Positions 27,540-35,260 of a stretch of 64,000 nucleotides of DNA are shown piece by piece (position 1 is the stretch's first letter; each line of letters starts with the position of its first letter). Source of the stretch: an uncultured Lentisphaerota bacterium. GTDB lineage: Bacteria > Verrucomicrobiota > Lentisphaeria > Oligosphaerales > CAITYL01. The translations under genes and the position numbers were made by a program. The notes below the pieces were generated by a model. It worked only from the letters and a program-made list of their open reading frames with translations, was not told the DNA's origin and did no database searches. The stretch covers positions 1 to 64,000 of the forward strand of contig CAIXRA010000068.1 in NCBI GenBank assembly GCA_903921725.1, written 5' to 3'.

Positions 27540-27612
27540 GCCGCCGCGCGGTAATCGGGCTGCACGGCACCCATGCGGCAGGAAAAACGGCAGACAGGCA
27601 AGGAGGCGGGGC

Positions 27613-28689
27613 ATGATGCGGTTTTTTATGACGGCGGCGGCGATAGCCATGGCGGTGGCGACGGCCCCAAGAGCCGGAGCGGCACCCGGCCCCAAGCCGG
27701 TCGCCCCGCAGCGTGTTCTGTTCGTCGGCAACGGCTTCACCAGCACCAACAACCTCCCCTCGATGGTGACGTTGATGGTTGCCTCCCGGAAACAGACGCT
27801 CCAGACGGAAATGCTGGCCGTCCCCGCCGCCACGCTGGGCGTGCATGCGGCGAACCCGGCGGTCGCAAAAAACATCACCAGCGCCAGCGTCCATTGGGAT
27901 CATGTCGTCCTGCAGGACCGGAGCGACATCCCCGTCCAAACACCGACCGTCACACTGGTGGAGGGGAACAAGTTGTGCGACATCGTTAAGAAGGTCGGGG
28001 CCAAACCCGTCTTTTTCCTCACCTGGGCCTACCGCGGCAAGGGCGACGGCAAGGGTGCGGGCGTGCCCGCCGGCATGGACGAGGAGATGCAGAACAAGCT
28101 AAACCTCGCCTACTGCGCCGTCGCCAAGGCGAACGACGCGCGGCTGGCGCCGGTCGGCCCCGCCTGGCAGGCCGTGCTGGCCAAGGATCCCAAGGCGCCG
28201 CTGTACGCGGCCGACGGCCAGCAGCCGTCCCAGGACGGCAGCTATCTCGCCGCATGCGTTTTCTACGCCCTGTTCACCGGACAATCGCCCGTCGGCCTCC
28301 CCGCCAAAATCGCGGAACAGAAGGGTGCCAAGCGGCGGGTCTTGGCGGACGTCACGTCCACGCGGGCCAAACTTTACCAGCAGACCGCCTGGGACACCGT
28401 CCAGAACGTCACCCTGGAGACGCTGCTGGCGGAGGACGCGAAAAAAGACGCCGCATCCCCCACCGTGGAGGAGGCCAAGGCCAGGCTCAAAAAGGGAATG
28501 ACTATCAACGACGCCGCCAAGGCGCTCGATGCGCAGCCCGTCCAGCGCAATGATGCGGACGGCGTGTACGCCTTCCGCCTGCGGAACCACACCCGGCTCT
28601 GGCTCAACTGCGGCAAGGGCGGCGTCATCACCTCTTACAGCGCTGGTCCAGAAAACGGCTTGCGCGGGATTGAAGTCGGGCTGAAATAA
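27613..28689 (+). CDS. Secreted SGNH-fold protein, catalytically degenerate copy
   Basis: The 358-residue protein has a signal peptide (about residues 1-23) and is clearly homologous over its length to the gene 31 bp downstream. In the SGNH/GDSL hydrolase family the first block supplies a Ser nucleophile; here it reads VGNGFT, with Gly41 in place of Ser. The last block, normally DGxHP, reads DGQQP, with Gln replacing His. Loss of both residues predicts a pseudoenzyme. The WDHVVLQDRS segment matches block III of DUF4886-like members. It may bind rather than cleave an ester or acetyl-sugar ligand. Divergent from the ECF sigma operon. Confidence 0.8.
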   Translation: MMRFFMTAAAIAMAVATAPRAGAAPGPKPVAPQRVLFVGNGFTSTNNLPSMVTLMVASRKQTLQTEMLAVPAATLGVHAANPAVAKNITSASVHWDHVVLQDRSDIPVQTPTVTLVEGNKLCDIVKKVGAKPVFFLTWAYRGKGDGKGAGVPAGMDEEMQNKLNLAYCAVAKANDARLAPVGPAWQAVLAKDPKAPLYAADGQQPSQDGSYLAACVFYALFTGQSPVGLPAKIAEQKGAKRRVLADVTSTRAKLYQQTAWDTVQNVTLETLLAEDAKKDAASPTVEEAKARLKKGMTINDAAKALDAQPVQRNDADGVYAFRLRNHTRLWLNCGKGGVITSYSAGPENGLRGIEVGLK

Positions 28690-28720
28690 GCTGCCGGCAT
28701 ACTCAAGTTGGGAGGATGGC

Positions 28721-29776
28721 ATGATGCGGTTTTGGATGATGATTGCGGCAGTCGTGATGGCGGCGGGTTTCCGCGCGGAGGCCGCGGCAAGCTCCCAACC
28801 TCCCATGTCAGCTCCCGCGCCGCTGCGGGTTCTGTTCATCGGCAACAGCTTCACCTACTACAACGGGCTTCCGTCCATGGTAGCGGCGATGTTCGCCGCC
28901 CGGAAACAGGCGCTCCAGGCGGAGATGCATGCCGTCGGCGCCGCCACCCTGGGGCTGCACGCGGCGAACCCGAAGGTGGCGCAGCTCATCGCCGGCAGCC
29001 GCTGGGACTATGTCGTCCTGCAGGATCAGAGTGCGCTCCCCGCCTCCCGGCCGGACGAGACGCTGAACCAGGGGACGAAGCTGTGCGCCTGCGTGCGGAA
29101 GGCTGGTGCCACGCCCGTCTTCTTCCTCACATGGGCCTACCGCAACGAAAAGGGCGCCGGAATGGACGGCGACATGCAGGACAGGCTGAACGCCGCCTAC
29201 TGCGCCGCCGCCAAGGCGAACCATGCGCTGCTGGCGCCGGTCGGCCCCGCCTGGCAGTCCGTGCTGGCAAAGGAGCCCAAGGCCGCGCTATATGCGGGTG
29301 ACGGCATTCACCCGTCGTCGGAAGGCACCTACCTGGCCGCCTGCGTGTTCTACGCCGTGCTCGCCAAACAATCGCCCGTCGGCCTGCCCGGCAGGCTCAC
29401 GGACACGCAGGGCGGGCGGCGGGTGATTCTTGCAGACGTTCCGGCGGCGCGTGCCAAACTCTTCCAGCAGACTGCCTGGGGCGCGGCCCAGGGCGCCATC
29501 ATCGAAAAACTGACGGCTGCGCACGACCGAAAGGAAGCCGTTCTCCCCTCCGTGGATGACGTCAAGGCCAAGCTTAAAAAGACGATGCGCCTTGCGGAGC
29601 TCTGCATGGCGCTGGGCGCGAAGCCGAACCAGGCCAACGAACAACAGAAGCTGTATCTCTTCAAGCTCCGCAACGGCGCCATGCTGTGGGTGAACTACGG
29701 CGGCGACGGCGCCATCGCCAAATGCACCGTCGTCCCGGAGAACGGCGGCCCGTGGATTGCGATTGAGCTGAAATAA
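28721..29776 (+). CDS. Secreted SGNH/GDSL-family hydrolase (DUF4886-like)
   Basis: The 351-residue protein starts with a signal peptide ending near residue 22 and has an intact SGNH set. The nucleophile Ser43 is in FIGNSFTYYNG, WDYVVLQDQS is block III, and DGIHPSSEG supplies Asp194 and His197. These enzymes hydrolyse esters, often acetyl groups on glycans, outside the cytoplasm. The C-terminal 120 residues form a separate region of unknown role shared with the upstream copy. A GGGAGG ribosome site precedes the ATG. The pair probably arose by tandem duplication and forms an operon. Confidence 0.85.
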   Translation: MMRFWMMIAAVVMAAGFRAEAAASSQPPMSAPAPLRVLFIGNSFTYYNGLPSMVAAMFAARKQALQAEMHAVGAATLGLHAANPKVAQLIAGSRWDYVVLQDQSALPASRPDETLNQGTKLCACVRKAGATPVFFLTWAYRNEKGAGMDGDMQDRLNAAYCAAAKANHALLAPVGPAWQSVLAKEPKAALYAGDGIHPSSEGTYLAACVFYAVLAKQSPVGLPGRLTDTQGGRRVILADVPAARAKLFQQTAWGAAQGAIIEKLTAAHDRKEAVLPSVDDVKAKLKKTMRLAELCMALGAKPNQANEQQKLYLFKLRNGAMLWVNYGGDGAIAKCTVVPENGGPWIAIELK

Positions 29777-29870
29777 GCCTGCCGCCAGATTGCCTCCGTC
29801 CTCCAGCGAAGGCTCCCCCCGCCCCTTAGATATTACAGGATATTTACAGCGCTATCGCTTAGGCAAAAGG

Positions 29871-29898
29871 GGGTTGTGCCTCCGGCTTGGCGCAACCC
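29871..29898. other. Hairpin in the 29777-30115 intergenic region
   Basis: GGGTTGTGCC (29871-29880) can pair with GGCGCAACCC (29889-29898) with one G-T wobble. A weaker GTTTGC/GCAAAC hairpin follows near 29914-29932. The 339-bp gap between the SGNH gene and nrdD holds these hairpins and the NrdR-like boxes, with no gene I can support. Confidence 0.55.
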
Positions 29899-29964
29899 AT
29901 TTCCGGCAAGCCGTTTGCATCGTCGGCAAACTCTTTTCTCCTGCAATCCAGCTTCTTAGAAAAA

Positions 29965-29980
29965 ACACTACAGGTTGTGG
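29965..29980 (+). promoter_or_regulatory. NrdR-box-like site 1 (distal)
   Basis: ACACTACAGGTTGTGG matches the consensus acaCwAtATaTwGtgt at 12 of 16 positions. It lies exactly 32 bp upstream of the stronger site at 29997, the spacing expected for paired NrdR boxes. Confidence 0.6.
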
Positions 29981-29996
29981 TTGGCAACCAACACCA

Positions 29997-30012
29997 ACAC
30001 AATATATAGTGG
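29997..30012 (+). promoter_or_regulatory. NrdR-box-like site 2 (proximal)
   Basis: ACACAATATATAGTGG matches the NrdR consensus at 15 of 16 positions. With the distal site it forms a tandem operator about 100 bp before nrdD. NrdR represses ribonucleotide reductase genes when dATP is high. No nrdR gene is in this window. Confidence 0.8.
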
Positions 30013-30115
30013 CGTCAGTGTGAGATTCCGGTATTGCGGCCGCCTTTGGGAAGAGGCGCTGCCATCGGGCTTCACGATTCACATGAAACACGATTTTAGC
30101 AGGGGGAAGAAAGAC

Positions 30116-32869
30116 GTGAACGAGACAACTTCAACAGCGGCTGACTTTGGCGGGTTCAGGAAGCGCAACGGCATGACCGTCCCGTTCCGGCGCGAGAAGA
30201 TCGAGCTGGCGGTGTTCAAGGCGGCGGACGCCGTGGCCCGCCGCAGCGGTGGTGCCGGTGACAAGGAACTGGCCGCGCGCATCACCGACCGCGTGCTCGC
30301 CCAGCTTGAAAATCCGCTCTGCGAATATTTCGTGCCGGCGGACGCCCAGGGTGTCCGCCTGCCCCGCATCGAGGACGTGCAGGATCTCGTTGAGATCGTG
30401 CTCATGGATGCGGGTGAGTCGGAGATCGCCTCCACCTACAAGCGGTACCGCAAACAGCGCGAACGTGCCCGCGAGACCATCCGCGTCCGCGACCCGAACG
30501 CCAAGTCGGCGGACCCGAAGAAGACGGACGTCACCGATGCCAGCCTCCTCCTGGTCGAGTCCGTCACCGACAACCTCACGCTGCCTTGGGACCGCACCCG
30601 CATCGCCAAAGCGCTGCTCAAGGAAACCGACCTGGCGCCGGAAATCGCCGGCGACATCGCCAAGGCCGTTGAGAACCACGTCATCACCAGCGACATGCGG
30701 ACGATTTCGACCACGCTGATCCGCGAGATGGTGAACAACGAGCTGGCGGCGCGCGGGTTCCGCTCGCAGCTCCGCGACCTCTCGCTCTACGGCGTCTCCC
30801 GCACGCTGGTCGAGAGCCTGATGTACACCAAGTCCACCGAAAACTCGAATATCGTCAACAACAACCCGGAAGCGGTGAACCTTGGGCTTTCAGAATTGAT
30901 CCTCAAGCAGTGGGCGCTGGACACCATCTTCACGCCGGAAGTGAAGCGCGCGCACGACACCGGCGCGATCCACCTGCACGACCTGGGCTACCCGCACCGT
31001 GTGTACTGCTCCTCGCACTCCATCGAGTACGTGAAGAAGTACGGCCTGCGCAACCTGATGAACCTGAACACCGAGTCGAAGCCCGCCCGCAGCGCCTCCG
31101 TGCTCACCGGCCATCTCAACACCTTCCTGGCCTCCATGCAGGCGAACTACGCCGGCGCGCTCGGCATCGCCTACATCAACATCTTCTACGCGCCGTACCT
31201 CGTGGGGATGGACGCCAGGCACATGAAACAGATTGCGCAGGAGCTGATTTTCAACGGCTCGCAGAACGCCTTCTCCCGCGGCGGCCAGACGCTCTTCCTC
31301 GACTTCAACATCCACACCGGCGTGCCCAAGTACATGCAGTCCGTCCCGGCCGTCGGCCCCGGCGGGCACTACATGATGCGGGACAAGCACGGCCTGATCC
31401 GGGAGATTGAGGAGCAGCTCCGCGACGACACGGACCTCAACAAAAACGCGCTGATGAACCTCGTCCTCCGTGAGGCGGACGGCTCCAGCCGCATCGTCCT
31501 GCGCGAGATTCTCACCGCCGACGGCAACCTCGCCTACGACGAGGCGGTGGAGGCCGACCTCGCCGCCCGCGGCGAGAAGATCGTCACCTACGGCGACTTC
31601 AAGCGGGAGACGCAGGAGTTCTGCCGCGCCCTGCTCGAGGTGTGGGGCGACGGAGACCGCAACGGTCGCGTCTTCGAGTTTCCGAAGTGCGACTTCCACA
31701 TCCACGATGATACCTTCACCGATCCCGAACAGTACTCGATTTACATGCAGGCCTGCGAGCTGGCATCCAAAAACGGCTCCACCTACTTCATCTTCGACCG
31801 CGATGAGGTGACACTCTCCGCCTGCTGCCGCCTGCGCACCACCATCACCGACAACCGCATGCTCAAGCACCCTGAGAACATGCGCTTCTGCGGCTTCCAG
31901 AACGTCACCATCAACATCCCGCAGTGCGCCTACCGCGCCGCCCGGGCCGGCCATAAGGACTTCGACGGCATCTGCGCTGAGCTGGATCGCATGATGGATC
32001 TGGCGGTCGACGCCCACCTGCAGAAGCGCGCCAAGATCGCCGTCATGATGAGCGAGCCCGGCCGGCCGCTCTACCAGATCGGCAAGACCGCGTGCGACGG
32101 CAAGCCGTACGTCGAGCTCGACAAGTGCACGTACATCCTCGGCCTCATCGGCCTCAACGACGCCATCAGCTTCCTTTACGGCAAGGAGCTGCACGAGAGC
32201 GAGGAGGCGATGGACACCGGCCTGCGCGTCATCGCCCACATGTACACCAAGGCGAAGAAGCTCTCCAAAAAGCACGGATTGAAAATCACGCTCGAGGAGT
32301 CGCCCGCGGAGTCCGCGGCGCGCCGCCTGGCGAAGACCGACCTGACCTACTATCCGGAGTCCGAGAAGTTCGTCAAGGGCGACAACAAGGACGTCGCCTA
32401 CTACACGAACTCCATCCACCTGATCGCCGATGCGCCGGTCAACCTGGTCGAACGCATCCGCCTGCAGAGCCGCTTCCACAGCCTGATCGAGTCCGGCGCC
32501 ATCATCCACGCCTTCGTCGGCGAGGAGCAGCCGTCGGCCGAATCGATCGCAACGCTGATGCGGGAGGTCTTCTTCCGCACGCAGGCTGCGCAGGTCACCG
32601 TCTCGCCGGAGTTCACCTACTGCAACGACTGCAACGGGATCGGGCGCGGCATCAAGGAAAGCTGCGGCAAGTGCGGCTCCTTGAACGTGGTCGGCGAAAC
32701 CCGCGTGGTCGGCTACTTCAGCAAGGTCCAGAACTGGAACAAGTCCAAGCGCTACGGCGAACTGCTCGCCCGCCACCACGGCGACTATGCCGTGGGGCAG
32801 ACCGGCACCCCGGCCGCCGCGCCCGGCTTTGTCACCGCCGAAACCCTCGCCGCCTGCACGGCAAAATAA
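30116..32869 (+). CDS. nrdD: Anaerobic ribonucleoside-triphosphate reductase
   Basis: This class III reductase makes dNTPs with a glycyl radical. GTG 30116 is chosen because AGGGGGAAG lies 7-15 bp upstream; ATG 30083 in the same frame lacks a ribosome site. The roughly 917-residue protein has an N-terminal ATP-cone (MTVPFRREKIELAVFKAAD) for dATP control and a ten-stranded barrel. A C-terminal zinc site is formed by CNDCNGIGRGI and CGKCGS, and the glycyl radical loop is RVVGYFSKVQNWNKSKR. A redoxin and an NrdG-type activase are encoded downstream. The tandem NrdR boxes upstream predict dNTP-dependent repression. Confidence 0.95.
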   Translation: MNETTSTAADFGGFRKRNGMTVPFRREKIELAVFKAADAVARRSGGAGDKELAARITDRVLAQLENPLCEYFVPADAQGVRLPRIEDVQDLVEIVLMDAGESEIASTYKRYRKQRERARETIRVRDPNAKSADPKKTDVTDASLLLVESVTDNLTLPWDRTRIAKALLKETDLAPEIAGDIAKAVENHVITSDMRTISTTLIREMVNNELAARGFRSQLRDLSLYGVSRTLVESLMYTKSTENSNIVNNNPEAVNLGLSELILKQWALDTIFTPEVKRAHDTGAIHLHDLGYPHRVYCSSHSIEYVKKYGLRNLMNLNTESKPARSASVLTGHLNTFLASMQANYAGALGIAYINIFYAPYLVGMDARHMKQIAQELIFNGSQNAFSRGGQTLFLDFNIHTGVPKYMQSVPAVGPGGHYMMRDKHGLIREIEEQLRDDTDLNKNALMNLVLREADGSSRIVLREILTADGNLAYDEAVEADLAARGEKIVTYGDFKRETQEFCRALLEVWGDGDRNGRVFEFPKCDFHIHDDTFTDPEQYSIYMQACELASKNGSTYFIFDRDEVTLSACCRLRTTITDNRMLKHPENMRFCGFQNVTINIPQCAYRAARAGHKDFDGICAELDRMMDLAVDAHLQKRAKIAVMMSEPGRPLYQIGKTACDGKPYVELDKCTYILGLIGLNDAISFLYGKELHESEEAMDTGLRVIAHMYTKAKKLSKKHGLKITLEESPAESAARRLAKTDLTYYPESEKFVKGDNKDVAYYTNSIHLIADAPVNLVERIRLQSRFHSLIESGAIIHAFVGEEQPSAESIATLMREVFFRTQAAQVTVSPEFTYCNDCNGIGRGIKESCGKCGSLNVVGETRVVGYFSKVQNWNKSKRYGELLARHHGDYAVGQTGTPAAAPGFVTAETLAACTAK

Positions 32870-32877
32870 GCATCATT

Positions 32878-32909
32878 GGTCCGATCCGTCCGATCAGACC
32901 GATCGGACC
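32878..32909. other. Inverted repeat between nrdD and the redoxin gene
   Basis: GGTCCGATC (32878-32886) and GATCGGACC (32901-32909) are a perfect 9-bp inverted repeat. The interval holds further CCGATC copies in both directions. There is no T run, so it looks more like an mRNA-stabilising hairpin or protein site than a terminator. Confidence 0.6.
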
Positions 32910-32935
32910 GATAGATAAAATCAGGAACGCACATC

Positions 32936-33337
32936 ATGCCCAAGAAGTTTCAGCTGACGGTGTTCGGCAAGGCCGGATGCGAGAAGTGCAAGGTGCTCAA
33001 CGCCCGCATCGACGCGCTGCTCGAAAAGCCCGAATGGGGCGGCGATTTCGAGAAACTCTACGCCGACGCGGAGTCCGAGGACGGCCTGGTCGCCTTCGCC
33101 AAGGCGGAGTGCATCAGTCCGAACCGCATCCCAGCGGTCCTCATCTCGAGGATCGATGAAATCTCCGGGGCGTACCGCCCCTTGGCGAACCCCGAGCCGG
33201 GCAAGCCGGATTCCGTGCTGAAGAAATCGAAGCTCTACCAGTACCTCGGTCTGCAGACCGACTACACCGACGACGGCAAGGGGCTCATCACCCCCAAGAT
33301 GATCACCAGCCTCCTCGAGGAAGCCCGCGCGCTGTAA
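32936..33337 (+). CDS. Thioredoxin/glutaredoxin-fold protein linked to NrdD
   Basis: The 133-residue protein starts with a beta strand and the redox motif GCEKC (LTVFGKAGCEKCKVLNARID), then a cis-proline-like NRIPAVLI segment at about residues 63-70, both hallmarks of the thioredoxin fold. It lies between nrdD and the activase on the same strand. Class III reductases take electrons from formate or, in some groups, from thioredoxin or NrdH-like redoxins. The position suggests this is the dedicated electron donor for NrdD, an inference. It is longer than a typical glutaredoxin, with a 35-residue C-terminal extension. Confidence 0.75.
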   Translation: MPKKFQLTVFGKAGCEKCKVLNARIDALLEKPEWGGDFEKLYADAESEDGLVAFAKAECISPNRIPAVLISRIDEISGAYRPLANPEPGKPDSVLKKSKLYQYLGLQTDYTDDGKGLITPKMITSLLEEARAL

Positions 33338-33439
33338 GGGGGAAAATGCCGCCGCGGCAGTACCTGCCGAACGGGCGGGTGTCTGCTCGATGGAATCGAT
33401 GCTGTCGAATTTTCTCTCTGAACTCCGGCCCAGTTAACC

Positions 33440-34300
33440 ATGAAAACCGTCGCCGTCATAGTCTTGCTTGCCCTGTCTGGGGTGATGGCTGGCTGCGCCA
33501 CCACCTGCGAGCGGCCGTACCCAAATGCAAAAGAAGAGGCCGCCCTGACGCTCGGCAAAATCCATGAGGCCTGCCGGGCTCCGCATCGTGTCGGCGACTG
33601 GATGGAGTACGGCTTGGTCTCCGACACCCGGCTTGTCTCCGCCGGTGAAACGCTCCTGCTGCATTTCTCGCACGACAAGGAGATCAGCATCCGGCGATGC
33701 GCCAACAATCTCCTCATCGGCTTTGGCACGCTTCCCGCCTTTGAACAGGGCCTGAAGGCGGCCCACGACGAAGCGGTAACGGAGCAACGGGCCGTGCGTT
33801 GGGCGACATGTGTCGCCCTGCTTCATCCGCCGCGCTGGAAGCCGCCTCAAACAGACGGAGACAAGAATATTTCCACCAACGAAAAAGTCCATTCGATTTT
33901 GGGGGAATGGGTGAGCGACATACCTCCCTTAAAAAACTACGGTCCCGTCCCCGTCTGGCCAGCCGGCCTTGAACGCTCACGCCTGCTACAAGAAATCATC
34001 GCGCAGTACAAGAACGACGACGGCTGCTGGTCCGTTGCATACACAGACCGGATACCCTATGTCCCATTTTATGCCACCCGCGGCACCAGGACATTCACCG
34101 TGCGCGATGCCATCGTGGAAGCCTTGCTGGGCGCCGCCGTTTCCGATCCGCAACTTATGGATGCCTTCCGCGCGTTCGCCCGGCATCCGGACAAGGCGAT
34201 CCAGGGTCCCGCCCAGCGTTTTTTGAATGACTGGGAAGCCGCCAAGAACTGGCGGAATCTGCTTGAAAATCCACCGCCCGGCACGATCATCCGCTCATAA
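33440..34300 (+). CDS. Hypothetical lipoprotein in the nrd cluster
   Basis: The function is not recognised. The 286-residue protein has a lipoprotein signal with lipobox VMAGC (Cys19). The rest is mostly helical, with segments such as ISIRRCANNLLIGFGTLPAFEQGLK and QLMDAFRAFARHPDKAI that vaguely suggest helical repeats (HEAT-like), though I cannot demonstrate periodicity. Its TAA stop shares one base with the ATG of the activase gene, so the two are coupled. An envelope lipoprotein inside a ribonucleotide reductase cluster is unexpected. Confidence 0.65.
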   Translation: MKTVAVIVLLALSGVMAGCATTCERPYPNAKEEAALTLGKIHEACRAPHRVGDWMEYGLVSDTRLVSAGETLLLHFSHDKEISIRRCANNLLIGFGTLPAFEQGLKAAHDEAVTEQRAVRWATCVALLHPPRWKPPQTDGDKNISTNEKVHSILGEWVSDIPPLKNYGPVPVWPAGLERSRLLQEIIAQYKNDDGCWSVAYTDRIPYVPFYATRGTRTFTVRDAIVEALLGAAVSDPQLMDAFRAFARHPDKAIQGPAQRFLNDWEAAKNWRNLLENPPPGTIIRS

Positions 34301-35010
34301 TGCACACCCCCTCCCCCATCTTCGCCTATCAGGAAAAGCCGACGCTCCTGGACTTTCCGGGAAAGTGGGCGGCTCTTCTTTTTGTGTCCGGCTGCAACTT
34401 CCGCTGCGGCTACTGCCACAACTTCGACCACCTGGCGCGCCGCAAGACCGGCATCACCTGGGGGCATCTGGAAAAAACCTGTGACCGCTTCAAGAAGGAT
34501 TGGGTGGACGGCGTGGTGGTCAGCGGCGGTGAGCCGACCCTGGAGCCGGATCTGCCGCGGCTCATCAAGTACCTGCGGGACCGCGGGTTCGCCGTCAAAC
34601 TCGACACCAACGGCTCGCGCCCGGACGTGCTGAAGCAGGTGCTGCCGGACGTGACCTACATCGCCATGGACATCAAGTGCAGTCTGGCGCGTTACCCGGA
34701 GTTTGTCGCTTTTGCGGACACCGCGGCGATCGCATGCTCCGTCGAGCTGCTGAAGCCGCTCGGCCGGGCGTGCGAATTCCGCACCACGGTCGTAGAGGGG
34801 TTCCACACGCCGGAGGAGATGCGCGCCATCGCGCCCTGGCTGCGCGGCGCGGCGCGCTATGTGCTCCAGCCGTTCCTGCCGCGGCACAACCTGCCCGACG
34901 ACGCGCTGCGCGGCAAACCGCGAACCTCCATGGACACGCTCCAGGCGCTTTTGGCGGAGGTGCGGCGGACAGTCCCCGAACTTCCGGTGGAAATCCGGCG
35001 CGGCGGATGA
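34300..35010 (+). CDS. nrdG: Anaerobic ribonucleotide reductase activating protein (NrdG2-type radical SAM)
   Basis: This radical SAM enzyme generates the glycyl radical on NrdD. The 236-residue protein has the TIGR02495-like start LLDFPGKWAALLFVSGCNFRCGYCHN with the CxxxCxxC cluster motif, followed by GVVVSGGEPTLEPDL and LDTNGSRPDVL. It is longer than classical NrdG (about 155 residues), matching the second NrdG type. Its start overlaps the lipoprotein stop by one base (TAATG). The 250 bp after it hold only a promoter-like element for dapL. Confidence 0.9.
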   Translation: MHTPSPIFAYQEKPTLLDFPGKWAALLFVSGCNFRCGYCHNFDHLARRKTGITWGHLEKTCDRFKKDWVDGVVVSGGEPTLEPDLPRLIKYLRDRGFAVKLDTNGSRPDVLKQVLPDVTYIAMDIKCSLARYPEFVAFADTAAIACSVELLKPLGRACEFRTTVVEGFHTPEEMRAIAPWLRGAARYVLQPFLPRHNLPDDALRGKPRTSMDTLQALLAEVRRTVPELPVEIRRGG

Positions 35011-35210
35011 GGCCGGCTGGAGGGCCTCCCTCCCAGACGGCGCAGCTCCGCGGCGCAAGATTGCGCCTTGTGGGAATACGGCGAACCCCCGATAGCACCG
35101 GGGACATGCCGCCGCCGGCTCCCCCTGCGGGGGTTGCCCGCGAACCACGTTCAACCGTTTTTGTTCGCGGATTCAAGCTCAAACCGGCGTGCGTTTGCCG
35201 GCTTTCGGGT

Positions 35211-35218
35211 TATAGTAT
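35211..35218 (+). promoter_or_regulatory. -10-like element TATAGTAT before dapL
   Basis: TATAGTAT lies 42 bp upstream of the dapL ATG in a GGGTTATAGTATCC context. It is identical to the octamers before lepA and pgk. Confidence 0.45.
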
Positions 35219-35260
35219 CCACTCTTTTCTGTCATCAAAAAAACAAGGACTGCATACCCC

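Noticed and set aside
29777..30115. Cobalamin or other riboswitch upstream of nrdD
   Set aside because: No conserved cobalamin-box or other known aptamer motif was found; hairpins there are short. The NrdR-like boxes explain the conserved part better.
30083..30115. ATG 30083 as nrdD start
   Set aside because: It has no ribosome site within range, whereas GTG 30116 has AGGGGG at good spacing. It remains possible and would add 11 residues.
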